Shown here piece after piece: positions 56,859-64,000 of a stretch of DNA of 64,000 nucleotides; the stretch's first letter is position 1; each line of letters opens with the position of its first letter. A model generated the notes under the pieces. The model did no database searches, was not told where the DNA came from, and worked only from the letters and a program-made list of their open reading frames with translations. Source of the stretch: Anaerolinea thermophila (GTDB lineage: Bacteria > Chloroflexota > Anaerolineae > Anaerolineales > Anaerolineaceae); the NCBI RefSeq assembly GCF_020723905.1, contig NZ_DYHZ01000001.1, forward strand, positions 365,501-429,500, given 5' to 3'. A program made the position numbers and the translations under genes.

Positions 56859-57785
56859 TCAGGCGTTTACCGGCACCACATCCACCACCTCAGACTGGGC
56901 TGTGCGCCCGGTCAAGCGGCGGAAGACCAGCGTCCATGCCGTTTCCAGATAGGCGGTGAGAACCCCGTTGAGGAAGATAAATACCGGCAGGTAAAGGCAC
57001 AGTAAGACGATGGTGACAATCATGCCGGTACTGCCAAACGCCTGCCCACCATTCATCATCACCGAGCCGAGGAACGGCGCCACGGCGATGAGAAACGGGA
57101 TGCCCAGGATGATGCGCACCACCAGACTCCCCAGTCCCAGCACCAGCCCCATGACGATGTACTCGCCCAGATGCGCCATGAAAATCTGCCAGGCCCGCGA
57201 GATTGCCCCACCGATGGAAAGGTTCTCTGACACCATGGCAACAATGACCTGTTCCACCCAGACCTGCAACAGCCACGCCAGAGGGATGAGCAGGCACAGG
57301 AACGGCAACAGACAAATCAGCCCGATTCCCAGCGTCATAACCGTGCCGAGAGCAACAAAGATGCCCAGCGCCACGCCTACAATCAGGAAAATAACGAAAA
57401 GCAGGAAGGAAAATCCCAGTACGCGCCAGAAGTACTCCCCGCTTTCCGACCATAACTCTGCAAAGGAGAGTTTCACAGCGCCTTCATCGGCTTTCCACGC
57501 ACCGCGAATCAAGCCAATTCGTCCGTAAGTTCCCAGCACCAGAAAGATCAACACCAGAGCGAGGACTACCAGAATGATGAGCCCCACGACCCAGAGGTTT
57601 TGATTAACCCATTCCTCCAGGCGGTAGCCAAAAACATCCGGTGTGGTGGAGCGGTAATCCTCTCGATAATTCGTACCCGGGTTGCCTCCACCCCCAAGGA
57701 ACCCCGCCAGAATGCCGAAAACCCAGAGCACTTTGTGCTTCCAGATGATCTGCCACGCTTTCGATAGTACTTCTCCGTAACTCAT
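56859..57785 (-). CDS. Polytopic membrane protein of unknown function (DUF4013/GDPD-anchor-like)
   Basis: A 308-residue protein with about six hydrophobic helices (LWVVGLIILVVLALVLIFLVL, VLGFSFLLFVIFLIVGVALGI, LICLLPFLCLLIPLAWLL, LGEYIVMGLVLGLGSLVVRI, MIVTIVLLCLYLPVFIFLNG). The N-terminal SYGEVLSKAWQIIWKHKVLWVFGILAG is typical of a widespread group of small membrane proteins of unknown role. There is no enzyme motif. GGAGG lies four bases before ATG 57785. It follows guaA by 66 bp and is probably partly co-transcribed with it. Confidence 0.8.
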   Translation of the reverse strand: MSYGEVLSKAWQIIWKHKVLWVFGILAGFLGGGGNPGTNYREDYRSTTPDVFGYRLEEWVNQNLWVVGLIILVVLALVLIFLVLGTYGRIGLIRGAWKADEGAVKLSFAELWSESGEYFWRVLGFSFLLFVIFLIVGVALGIFVALGTVMTLGIGLICLLPFLCLLIPLAWLLQVWVEQVIVAMVSENLSIGGAISRAWQIFMAHLGEYIVMGLVLGLGSLVVRIILGIPFLIAVAPFLGSVMMNGGQAFGSTGMIVTIVLLCLYLPVFIFLNGVLTAYLETAWTLVFRRLTGRTAQSEVVDVVPVNA

Positions 57786-57851
57786 GCGCCCTCCATTATG
57801 TTTTTACCAGAACGCCAGCAGCGTCTGGATGTCATGCTACTTCAATATACG

Positions 57852-59411
57852 TTATTCCCACTCAATGGTTGCAGGAGGTTTACTGGTCAGATCGTACACC
57901 ACGCGATTGACCCCGGGCACCTCATTGACAATACGGCTGGCAATTCTGGAAAGCAGTTCGTGGGGAATCCGCGCCCAATCTGCAGTCATGAAATCTTCGG
58001 TGGTCACGGCGCGCAGAGCAACCACTTCCTGATAGGTGCGCGAGTCGCCCATCACCCCGACCGAACGCACCGGCAAGAGCACAGCAAACGCCTGGGCAAT
58101 AGAACCGGGTTCATCCATCAGACGCTGATTGAGTAACCCGGCGGCGGTCAACTCCCCGGTAAAAATGGCATCGGCTTCGCGAAGACGCTCCAGCCGTTCC
58201 CAGGTAATTTCCCCAAGACAGCGCACTGCCAGACCCGGTCCCGGGAAGGGTTGACGCCACACCAGTTCCGGAGGTAACCCCAGCGCCTCGCCGACCAGAC
58301 GAACCTCATCTTTGAACAGGTATCTCAACGGCTCCACCAGTTGGAAAGTCATATCCTCAGGCAAACCGCCCACGTTATGATGGCTTTTGATTTTATGGGC
58401 TTTCTGGCGGTCAGGCGCGCTCGATTCAACCACATCGGGATAAATGGTGCCCTGCACCAGGAAAGGCGGATTGCCCAGTTGCCGGGCTTGACTCTCAAAA
58501 ATGCGGATGAAGGTTTCGCCAATTCTTTTTCGTTTCACTTCAGGATCAGTAACCCCTTCGAGACGATCCAGAAACTCTTCCACCGCATTTACGGTGATGA
58601 GCCGGACACCCAGATTCTTGCGAAAGGCTGTCTCCACCTGTTCCCGCTCGCCCTTGCGGAGCATGCCGGTATCCACGAACACCGCAGTCAGTTGATCGCC
58701 CACCGCACGGTGGACCAGCGCAGTTGCGACGCTGGAATCCACCCCGCCACTCACCGCCGAAAGGACGGGAGCCGTGCCTACCTGCTCCCGCACACGGCGC
58801 ACCCCCTCGGCGATGATCGATTCGGAGGTCCATTCCTGCTTTGCGCCACAAATATCCACCACAAAACGGCGCAAGATTTCTTTGCCAATGGGGGTATGAT
58901 GCACCTCAGGATGAAATTGCACTCCAAACCAGCGGCGCTCCAGATGCGCCATCGCCGCGTAGGGGCTTCCTTCACTGCTGGCAAGCGCTACAAAACCCGG
59001 CGGTAACTGTTCAATGCGGTCCCCGTGGGACATCCACACAGAATGCTCTCCCGAAGGAATCAGCGGATTTTCCTGCAGAGTGTGCAGGAAGGCATGACCG
59101 TACTCCCGGGTGAGCGCCTGCGCCACCACACCGCCCAGGGCATGGGTGAGCAACTGCATCCCGTAGCAAATTCCCAGAATGGGCAGGTCCGTTTCCAGCA
59201 AACCGGCAGGAAGCACAGGAGCATCCTTTTCGTACACTGAACGAGGACCTCCGGAAAGAATCACGCCTTTGGGATGAACAGCAAGGATTCTTTCCAGCGA
59301 GACATCCCAGGGCAGATACTCGCTGTACACCTGTAATTCCCGCACCCGCCGGGCAATCAATTGAGTGTACTGAGAACCATAATCCAGAACAACAATGGTG
59401 TCCACCGCCAT
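57852..59411 (-). CDS. guaA: GMP synthase (glutamine-hydrolysing)
   Basis: A 519-residue enzyme that converts XMP to GMP. The N-terminal class I amidotransferase domain carries the nucleophile Cys in [16 protein letters not shown] and the His-Glu pair in [12 protein letters not shown]. The ATP-pyrophosphatase domain has [17 protein letters not shown]. The C-terminal dimerisation domain contains the XMP site ([28 protein letters not shown]) and ends [12 protein letters not shown] 59411 is preferred (GAGAGG four bases before); ATG 59423 overlaps the xpt stop. It is co-transcribed with xpt, so both genes feed the guanine nucleotide pool. Confidence 0.97.
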   Translation of the reverse strand: MAVDTIVVLDYGSQYTQLIARRVRELQVYSEYLPWDVSLERILAVHPKGVILSGGPRSVYEKDAPVLPAGLLETDLPILGICYGMQLLTHALGGVVAQALTREYGHAFLHTLQENPLIPSGEHSVWMSHGDRIEQLPPGFVALASSEGSPYAAMAHLERRWFGVQFHPEVHHTPIGKEILRRFVVDICGAKQEWTSESIIAEGVRRVREQVGTAPVLSAVSGGVDSSVATALVHRAVGDQLTAVFVDTGMLRKGEREQVETAFRKNLGVRLITVNAVEEFLDRLEGVTDPEVKRKRIGETFIRIFESQARQLGNPPFLVQGTIYPDVVESSAPDRQKAHKIKSHHNVGGLPEDMTFQLVEPLRYLFKDEVRLVGEALGLPPELVWRQPFPGPGLAVRCLGEITWERLERLREADAIFTGELTAAGLLNQRLMDEPGSIAQAFAVLLPVRSVGVMGDSRTYQEVVALRAVTTEDFMTADWARIPHELLSRIASRIVNEVPGVNRVVYDLTSKPPATIEWE

Positions 59412-59419
59412 CCTGCCTC

Positions 59420-59998
59420 TCATAAGTCACCGGCAAAATAAATGCCGGTTTCGTCCATACGCTCAATCACCGCCAAGGAGTGGATGGGAACGTTGAGATG
59501 CGCCAGCGCTGCCCGCCCACCTTCAAAAACCTTTTCGATGAGCGTACCAATGCCCACCACCTGCGACCCCGCCGCCTGCGCCAGCCGCACCAGCCCCAGG
59601 ATGGTGGCACCGGACGCCAGAAAGTCGTCAATGATAAGCACCCGCTCACCGGCTGATAGATATTCCGGCGAGACGATTAACTCGGTCATCACCCCCTTGG
59701 TGTGGGAGGGCGCCACGGTCAGATACACCGTATCGGGCATGGTGATGGGCTTGCTTTTCCGGGCATACACCACCGGCAGATTCATGTGACGCCCGGTCAT
59801 CAGCGCGGGAGCAATGCCGGAAATTTCTGCAGTGAGGATGCGCGTGGCGCCCACACCGGCAAACCGGCGGGCGAATTCCTCCCCGCAGGCGTCCATCAGA
59901 GCCGGATCCACCTGATGGTTGATAAAGTTATCCACCTTGAGGATGCCCCTTCCGAGATACTTACCATCCTTCAAAATCCGCTGTTTGAGTGCTTCCAT
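59420..59998 (-). CDS. xpt: Xanthine phosphoribosyltransferase
   Basis: A 192-residue purine salvage enzyme that makes XMP from xanthine and PRPP; XMP is then the substrate of GuaA encoded next. The PRPP motif is [13 protein letters not shown]. The N-terminal [31 protein letters not shown] and the segment [12 protein letters not shown] are typical of Xpt. ATG 59998 follows GGAAGG. The promoter is clear, and the leader contains a hairpin that could act in regulation. Confidence 0.95.
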   Translation of the reverse strand: MEALKQRILKDGKYLGRGILKVDNFINHQVDPALMDACGEEFARRFAGVGATRILTAEISGIAPALMTGRHMNLPVVYARKSKPITMPDTVYLTVAPSHTKGVMTELIVSPEYLSAGERVLIIDDFLASGATILGLVRLAQAAGSQVVGIGTLIEKVFEGGRAALAHLNVPIHSLAVIERMDETGIYFAGDL

Positions 59999-60015
59999 CT
60001 TTCCTTCCTCGCTTT

Positions 60016-60055
60016 AAAAGAATTGTCCGGTCAGAGGAGACCGGTATAGACAACT
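60016..60055 (-). promoter_or_regulatory. Hairpin in the xpt-guaA leader (possible attenuator)
   Basis: On the minus strand CCGGTC-TCCTCT-GACCGG, extended by TTGT/ACAA across a bulge and followed by TTCTTTT. It looks like a weak terminator. The loop TCCTC is complementary to GAGGA of the ribosome-binding region. No purine-riboswitch core is visible. Confidence 0.45.
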
Positions 60056-60064
60056 TTTGCCCCC

Positions 60065-60093
60065 ATTTTACATCCGGATAAACGAGAATGCAA
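60065..60093 (-). promoter_or_regulatory. Promoter of xpt-guaA
   Basis: TTGCAT (60088-60093) and TAAAAT (60065-60070) on the minus strand, exactly 17 bp apart. Confidence 0.75.
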
Positions 60094-60127
60094 TTCCATG
60101 CAGGGATGAAATTCCTTTTATGAACGC

Positions 60128-60156
60128 TTGCTTTCATCCCCAATCTGTGGTTTACT
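60128..60156 (+). promoter_or_regulatory. Possible leaderless promoter of the S51 peptidase gene
   Basis: TTGCTT (60128-60133) and TTTACT (60151-60156), 17-bp spacer. The last -10 base is 7 nt before ATG 60163, which has no Shine-Dalgarno. Both boxes are weak. Confidence 0.4.
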
Positions 60157-60162
60157 GAATCC

Positions 60163-60876
60163 ATGCTGGAACTGAAAACGAAACTTCCGGGCGAAGGCAT
60201 TCTGGCGCTGGTAGGAGCAGGCGAATACCAGCCCGAGATGGAAGCCGTGGACAGGTATCTGCTTTCTCTGCTGAATGAACCCGCCAGAGTGATTTGCCTG
60301 CCAACCGCCGCAGGCACTGAGGGACAAAAACGCGTGCAGTTCTGGATGGATCAGGGCATGGCACACTTCCGGCGTCTGGGAGTGGAACAGGTTCAGGCAT
60401 TGCCCCTCACAGATCGAAAAGACGCGTTTCATTCGCCCTTTGTCGAGCAACTCCAGCAGGCAAATTTTGTCTATCTTTCCGGGGGTAAACCGGCGTATTT
60501 ATATCAAACGCTGGCAAACACTCCTGCATGGGACGCCATTCAGGGCGTCCTGCAAAAAGGAGGAGTGGTGGCAGGCTGCAGTGCCGGCGCGATGATCTTT
60601 GGAGAGCGCGTCCTTGCATCACCCGCTGGCACAGGAACCTTTCAGGGATTCGGGTACGTGCAAAATGCCTGCATCATCCCCCACTACGATGAGATTCCCC
60701 GCCTCATGCTGGAGAGCGCCGCCATCCTGCTCCGTCAGTGGCTCTTTTTGGGCATTGAGGGCTTTACAGCCCTGATTTTCACCCCGCAAGGCACCTGCGT
60801 GCGGGGAAGAGGGAAAGTCGAACTGCGCTTTGCGGGCGAGCGGCTGCCTCGCTTTGAACGCGATGGCATGTGGTAA
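60163..60876 (+). CDS. Peptidase S51 family protein (cyanophycinase/dipeptidase E-like)
   Basis: A 237-residue serine hydrolase of the class I amidotransferase-like fold. The nucleophile elbow is GCSAGAM (Ser about residue 143); other family parts are ILALVGAGEYQPEM, VICLPTAAGTEGQ, YLSGGKPAYLYQTL and IIPHYDEIPRL. Related enzymes split alpha-aspartyl dipeptides or cyanophycin, but the exact substrate cannot be given. There is no signal peptide, so it is cytoplasmic. It converges with polX, six bases apart, without a terminator between them. Confidence 0.85.
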   Translation: MLELKTKLPGEGILALVGAGEYQPEMEAVDRYLLSLLNEPARVICLPTAAGTEGQKRVQFWMDQGMAHFRRLGVEQVQALPLTDRKDAFHSPFVEQLQQANFVYLSGGKPAYLYQTLANTPAWDAIQGVLQKGGVVAGCSAGAMIFGERVLASPAGTGTFQGFGYVQNACIIPHYDEIPRLMLESAAILLRQWLFLGIEGFTALIFTPQGTCVRGRGKVELRFAGERLPRFERDGMW

Positions 60877-60882
60877 CCCGGT

Positions 60883-62628
60883 TCATGCAGAGCCGCGCTT
60901 TCTCAGCCATTCCAGGAGCATTTCCCGCGTCCAGGTGTTGATGACCTGTGGTGCGGTCAACCATGCCCGGCGCGCCACCGAAACGCCAAAAACCATTTCT
61001 TCCATCCCCACCGGAGCATGGGCATCGGTATTGATGACAACGGGAATGCCCAGTGAAGCCGCATGACGCACATGCACATCGTCGGCATCCAGGCGGTACG
61101 GACTGGCGTTAATCTCCAATGCCGCTCCGGAAGCCTGCAGGGCGGGATAAACCTGCCCCCAGTCCAGATCAGCCCCGGCGCGGTCGGGTAAGAGCCTGCC
61201 GGTGGGGTGTGCCAGAATGTCCACATGGGGATTGCTCAGGGCATTCAGGACCCGCGCGGTAATCTGCTCGCGGGGTTGGCGCAGACTGGCATGCAGTGAA
61301 GCGATAACGAGATCCAGTTGTGCCAGCACTTCGTCGGGATAATCCAGCGTGCCATCCGCGCGGATGTCCACCTCGGCGCCGTGCAAAATAAGAATCTGTT
61401 TCCCCCATCGCTGGCGCACCGCTTCCACTTCTTCTCGCTGGCGCAGGACATCTTCCGGTTTCATCCCACGCACAATCCCCATATAACTGGAATGGTCGGT
61501 GATAGCGATCACTTCATATCCACGGGAAACAGCGGCGCGCACCATCTCTTCGATACTGACCGCGCCATCCGACCAGGTGGAATGGGTGTGCAATTCCATA
61601 TGGATATCCCGCACTTCGACCAGATGGGGCAGACGTCCTTCGCGGGCAGCCTCCACCTCACCGCGGTCTTCGCGCAGTTCAGGGGGAATCCATGCCAGTC
61701 CAAGCGCCGCATAGCCTTCTTCTTCGCTGGCAATCCGGCGCAGATTGCCTTGCTCATCCGCCAAACCGCGCTCGGAGAGCGACCATCCCTGTCGCTGCGC
61801 CAGTTCACGCATGCGCACGTTGTGGTCTTTCGAGCCGGTAGCGTACATCCACAACGCCCCGAAGGATTCGGGCGGCTGTGCCCAGATTTGAATGCGGGCA
61901 CCATCCTGCAATTCCACACTGGACTTGTTTTCCCCCTGCCCCAGCACCCGTTTCACATCAGGATGATGCACAAAAGCCTCCATCAGCGGTGCAGAGTCGC
62001 GCGTTGCCACCACCAGATCAAGGTCACCCACCGTTTCCTTCCAGCGGCGGAGACTGCCCGCCGGTTCAGCCCGTTCCACACCGGGCTGAGCCCGAAGCCA
62101 CTCCAGCCAGCGATTTGCCAGCGTCCAGGCGCGCGCCAGCGTCATGCGCTGACTGCGCTGAGCCAGTGCGGCAATGCCATCCAGAATGGCTTTTTCCGAT
62201 TTTTCTCCCATGCCAGGCAGAGAACGCAATCGTCCCTCTCGAGCGGCTTTTTCCAGTTCTGCCAGGGTAGTGATGTGCAGGGTCTTCCAGAACAGCGCCG
62301 CTTTGCGCGGTCCAACGCCGGGAATACGCAGCAGGTCCAGCAAGGTGGGCGGGACTTCCTGTTCCAGACGCTCCAGAAAGCCCAGTTTCCCCGTGGTGAG
62401 CAGTTCTTCGATTTTCTCGGCAATGGCTTTGCCAATTCCGGGAACCTGAGTGAGTTCTCCCCGTTGCGCCAGCAGGCTGGCTTCCTCGCCCAGAGAGCGC
62501 AAACTCTCAGCGGCTCGCTCATAAGCGCGGATTTTAAAGACCATTTCGTCTTGAATTTTCATCAAATTGGCGATGCGTTCAAAAACATCCGCCAGTTCTG
62601 CATTGGTCATGTGCTTTTTCTCGTCCAT
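60883..62628 (-). CDS. polX: Family X DNA polymerase with PHP domain (PolX), polymerase site altered
   Basis: A 581-residue repair protein: an 8-kDa/HhH N-terminus (NAELADVFERIANLM, QVPGIGKAIAEKI, RIPGVGPRKAALFW), a Pol-beta-like palm and a C-terminal PHP nuclease. The palm has the first two carboxylates in VGDLDLVVAT, but where the third Asp is normally found (VDLR-type motif) it reads ARIQIWAQ, so Gln (about residue 247) replaces it. PPESFGALWMYATGSKDHN follows normally. The PHP metal sites are complete (HTHSTWSDG, ITDHSS, GAEVDI, ASLHAS, AHPTGR, NTDAHAP). It is thus probably a 3'-5' exonuclease/AP endonuclease with weak or no polymerase activity. Start ATG 62628 is tentative. Confidence 0.9.
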   Translation of the reverse strand: MDEKKHMTNAELADVFERIANLMKIQDEMVFKIRAYERAAESLRSLGEEASLLAQRGELTQVPGIGKAIAEKIEELLTTGKLGFLERLEQEVPPTLLDLLRIPGVGPRKAALFWKTLHITTLAELEKAAREGRLRSLPGMGEKSEKAILDGIAALAQRSQRMTLARAWTLANRWLEWLRAQPGVERAEPAGSLRRWKETVGDLDLVVATRDSAPLMEAFVHHPDVKRVLGQGENKSSVELQDGARIQIWAQPPESFGALWMYATGSKDHNVRMRELAQRQGWSLSERGLADEQGNLRRIASEEEGYAALGLAWIPPELREDRGEVEAAREGRLPHLVEVRDIHMELHTHSTWSDGAVSIEEMVRAAVSRGYEVIAITDHSSYMGIVRGMKPEDVLRQREEVEAVRQRWGKQILILHGAEVDIRADGTLDYPDEVLAQLDLVIASLHASLRQPREQITARVLNALSNPHVDILAHPTGRLLPDRAGADLDWGQVYPALQASGAALEINASPYRLDADDVHVRHAASLGIPVVINTDAHAPVGMEEMVFGVSVARRAWLTAPQVINTWTREMLLEWLRKRGSA

Positions 62629-62776
62629 ACTTAATAGGGTATCACAATCCGTAAGAAAGAGGATGGAGGAATTCTCTGGAAAAAAAATCGGTCCAGACAT
62701 CATCCCTTCTGAGGATATTCACTCACCCAATCTTTGACGTATACTATAAATACAACCAAAAATAAGGAGGGTTGCC

Positions 62777-63634
62777 ATGATTGAAAAACTTCCCTTTGGA
62801 CGCACCGGGCACCTCAGCACGCGTACCCTGTTTGGCGCGGCGGCTTTCTGGAATGTGACACAGGAAGAGGCTGACCGCACGATGGAAATTCTGATGCAGT
62901 ACGGTGTCAACCACATTGATACTGCGGCATCCTATGGCGATTCAGAGATCCGTCTGGGCCCGTGGATAGAAAAATACCGTGACCAATTTTTCCTGGCAAC
63001 CAAAACCGGCGAACGCACCCGCGAGAAAGCCCGCGAGGAAATTTATCGTTCGCTGGAGCGCCTGCGCACCGACCACGTGGATCTGATTCAATTGCATGCG
63101 GTCATCGAAGACGGGGAACTGGAACAAGCCCTGGGTCCCGGCGGCGCACTGGAAGCCGCACTGGAAGCCCGTGAAGAAGGTCTGGTGAAGTTTATCGGCA
63201 TCACCAGTCATACGTTACACGCGCCGGTCATTCATCTGCGTGCGCTGGAATGTTTCGACTTTGACTCGATACTGCTCCCCTGCAATTTCATGCTACTGCA
63301 GAACCCCGAATATGCCGAAAACTTCCACAGGGTGCTTACCCTGTGCCGCGAGAAGAATGTGGCGGTGCAGTGCATCAAGACTTTACAGCGCCGTCCTTAT
63401 GGAGATGGACCACACACGCATGCCACCTGGTACCAGCCATTCGATGAACCACAAGCCGTTCAAATGGCGGTTCACTGGGCGCTGGCAATTCCCGGGATTT
63501 TCATTAACACAGTGGGCGATATCCACGTGCTCCCATTGATGCTGGAAGCCGCCGCCAACCCCAAGCCCGCCCCATCGGATGATGAAATGAGAGAACTGAT
63601 GTCTCGATATGAAGCCGCCCCCCTGTGGGCGTAA
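62777..63634 (+). CDS. Aldo/keto reductase-like oxidoreductase
   Basis: A 285-residue TIM-barrel protein of the aldo/keto reductase superfamily: LPFGRTGHLSTRTLFGAAAF, catalytic Asp/Tyr in HIDTAASYGDSE, Lys in FLATKTGERT, His in DLIQLHAVIED. It is shorter than the other two reductases in the window and its C-terminus differs (IFINTVGDIHVLPLMLEA). GGAGG precedes ATG 62777. It is divergent from polX and 52 bp upstream of a CBS-domain gene. The substrate is unknown. Confidence 0.88.
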   Translation: MIEKLPFGRTGHLSTRTLFGAAAFWNVTQEEADRTMEILMQYGVNHIDTAASYGDSEIRLGPWIEKYRDQFFLATKTGERTREKAREEIYRSLERLRTDHVDLIQLHAVIEDGELEQALGPGGALEAALEAREEGLVKFIGITSHTLHAPVIHLRALECFDFDSILLPCNFMLLQNPEYAENFHRVLTLCREKNVAVQCIKTLQRRPYGDGPHTHATWYQPFDEPQAVQMAVHWALAIPGIFINTVGDIHVLPLMLEAAANPKPAPSDDEMRELMSRYEAAPLWA

Positions 63635-63686
63635 GCGCGTTCACCCACCTTCAAATTCCATGCATGCACAAGAAGGGAGAAACCAT

Positions 63687-64000
63687 ATGATTCAAACCGT
63701 TCGACACATTCTGGAGGTGAAAGGCACAGACGTATGGTCCATTGGACCCAACGCCACTGTGTTTGACGCCTTGCGCATGATGGCAGATAAAGACGTAGGC
63801 GCCCTGCTGGTCATGGAAGACGACAAAGTGGTGGGCATCATCTCCGAGCGGGACTACGCCCGAAAAATCATTCTGCACGGGAAATCATCCAAAGAAACGC
63901 TGGTGCGCGAAATCATGAGCACCAGCCTGTATACCATACATCCCGATCAAACCGTAGAAGAAGCCATGGAACTCATGACCAACAAGCGCGTCCGGCATCT
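63687..64000 (+). CDS. CBS-domain protein, 5' part (runs off the window)
   Basis: The frame from ATG 63687 is open to the end of the window (104 codons). It encodes a CBS pair: first domain VWSIGPNATVFDALRMMADK / ALLVMEDDKVVGIISERDYA, and the beginning of the second, REIMSTSLYTIHPDQTVEEA. CBS pairs bind adenine nucleotides and sense energy state. If the protein ends soon after the window, it is a stand-alone two-CBS protein of about 145 residues, common in bacteria. AAGGGAGA precedes the start. Confidence 0.88.
   Translation, partial: MIQTVRHILEVKGTDVWSIGPNATVFDALRMMADKDVGALLVMEDDKVVGIISERDYARKIILHGKSSKETLVREIMSTSLYTIHPDQTVEEAMELMTNKRVRH

Noticed and set aside
60000-60062. Purine riboswitch upstream of xpt
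   Set aside because: The three-way-junction core with conserved loops is absent; only a simple hairpin is seen.

Overview
The window (64 kb, about 55% G+C by eye) looks like a stretch of bacterial chromosome from a thermophilic or moderately thermophilic member of the Chloroflexota, most likely class Anaerolineae. This is inferred from gene content and protein style (HrcA/CIRCE heat-shock operon, a very long SecA, multi-domain FAS1 lipoprotein, Thr/Pro-rich LysM lipoprotein, AmrS/PflX-like radical SAM protein, SelB); no rRNA is present to prove it. Almost all of the sequence is ordinary coding chromosome. I saw no tRNA, rRNA, CRISPR array, prophage, insertion sequence or replication origin.

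Layout. 1-5.2 kb: 3' end of pheT, a methyltransferase, an orphan small gene, lysine 2,3-aminomutase with an attenuator-like leader, and an aldo/keto reductase. 5.2-11.1 kb: the minus-strand heat-shock operon hrcA-grpE-dnaK-dnaJ-prmA, with a good sigma70-type promoter and a perfect CIRCE operator. 11.1-17.8 kb: a second aldo/keto reductase, a coiled-coil protein, selB, a Sua5-type tRNA-modification gene with an apparently leaderless start, then rplU-rpmA-rpmE. The rpmE product carries an extra RNA-polymerase-alpha-CTD-like domain. 17.8-18.1 kb is a decayed ABC-transporter ATPase. 18.1-21.8 kb: minus-strand operon of a membrane protein, a catalytic/non-catalytic M16 peptidase pair and acpS. 21.8-30.9 kb: ferredoxin-NADP reductase-like protein, ferritin-like protein, glycerate 2-kinase, LysM lipoprotein + TetR, lactate permease + PflX-like radical SAM, acyl desaturase.

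31-35.1 kb: a 1363-residue SecA. 35.2-38.6 kb: a translationally coupled four-gene unit of three zinc-ribbon proteins and a phospholipase-D-like lipoprotein; this is the least familiar gene set of the window. 38.7-43.8 kb: cyclophilin, small membrane/helical proteins, a polymer-forming membrane protein, and an MFS exporter + TetR with a visible operator. 43.8-50.4 kb: S1-domain protein, pyrG, eno and a five-fold FAS1 lipoprotein whose repeats are exactly 405 bp each. 50.4-56.8 kb: SDR, moaA, GGDEF protein, RNase HI, Tat-exported phosphoesterase, degenerate alpha-fucosidase-like protein. 56.8-64 kb: membrane protein, guaA, xpt, S51 peptidase, a PolX whose polymerase site looks damaged, a third aldo/keto reductase and the start of a CBS-domain gene.

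Cross-cutting signals. (1) At least six genes lack a Shine-Dalgarno and have a -10 hexamer whose last base lies 7-8 nt before the start codon, which points to regular leaderless transcription. (2) Several housekeeping genes (kamA, rplU, pyrG, xpt) have structured leaders suggestive of attenuation or autoregulation. (3) The main protein-level oddities are the L31-alphaCTD fusion, the enlarged SecA, PolX with Asp-to-Gln in the catalytic triad, and the degenerate GH29-like protein. All functional assignments come from reading motifs; no database search was run.
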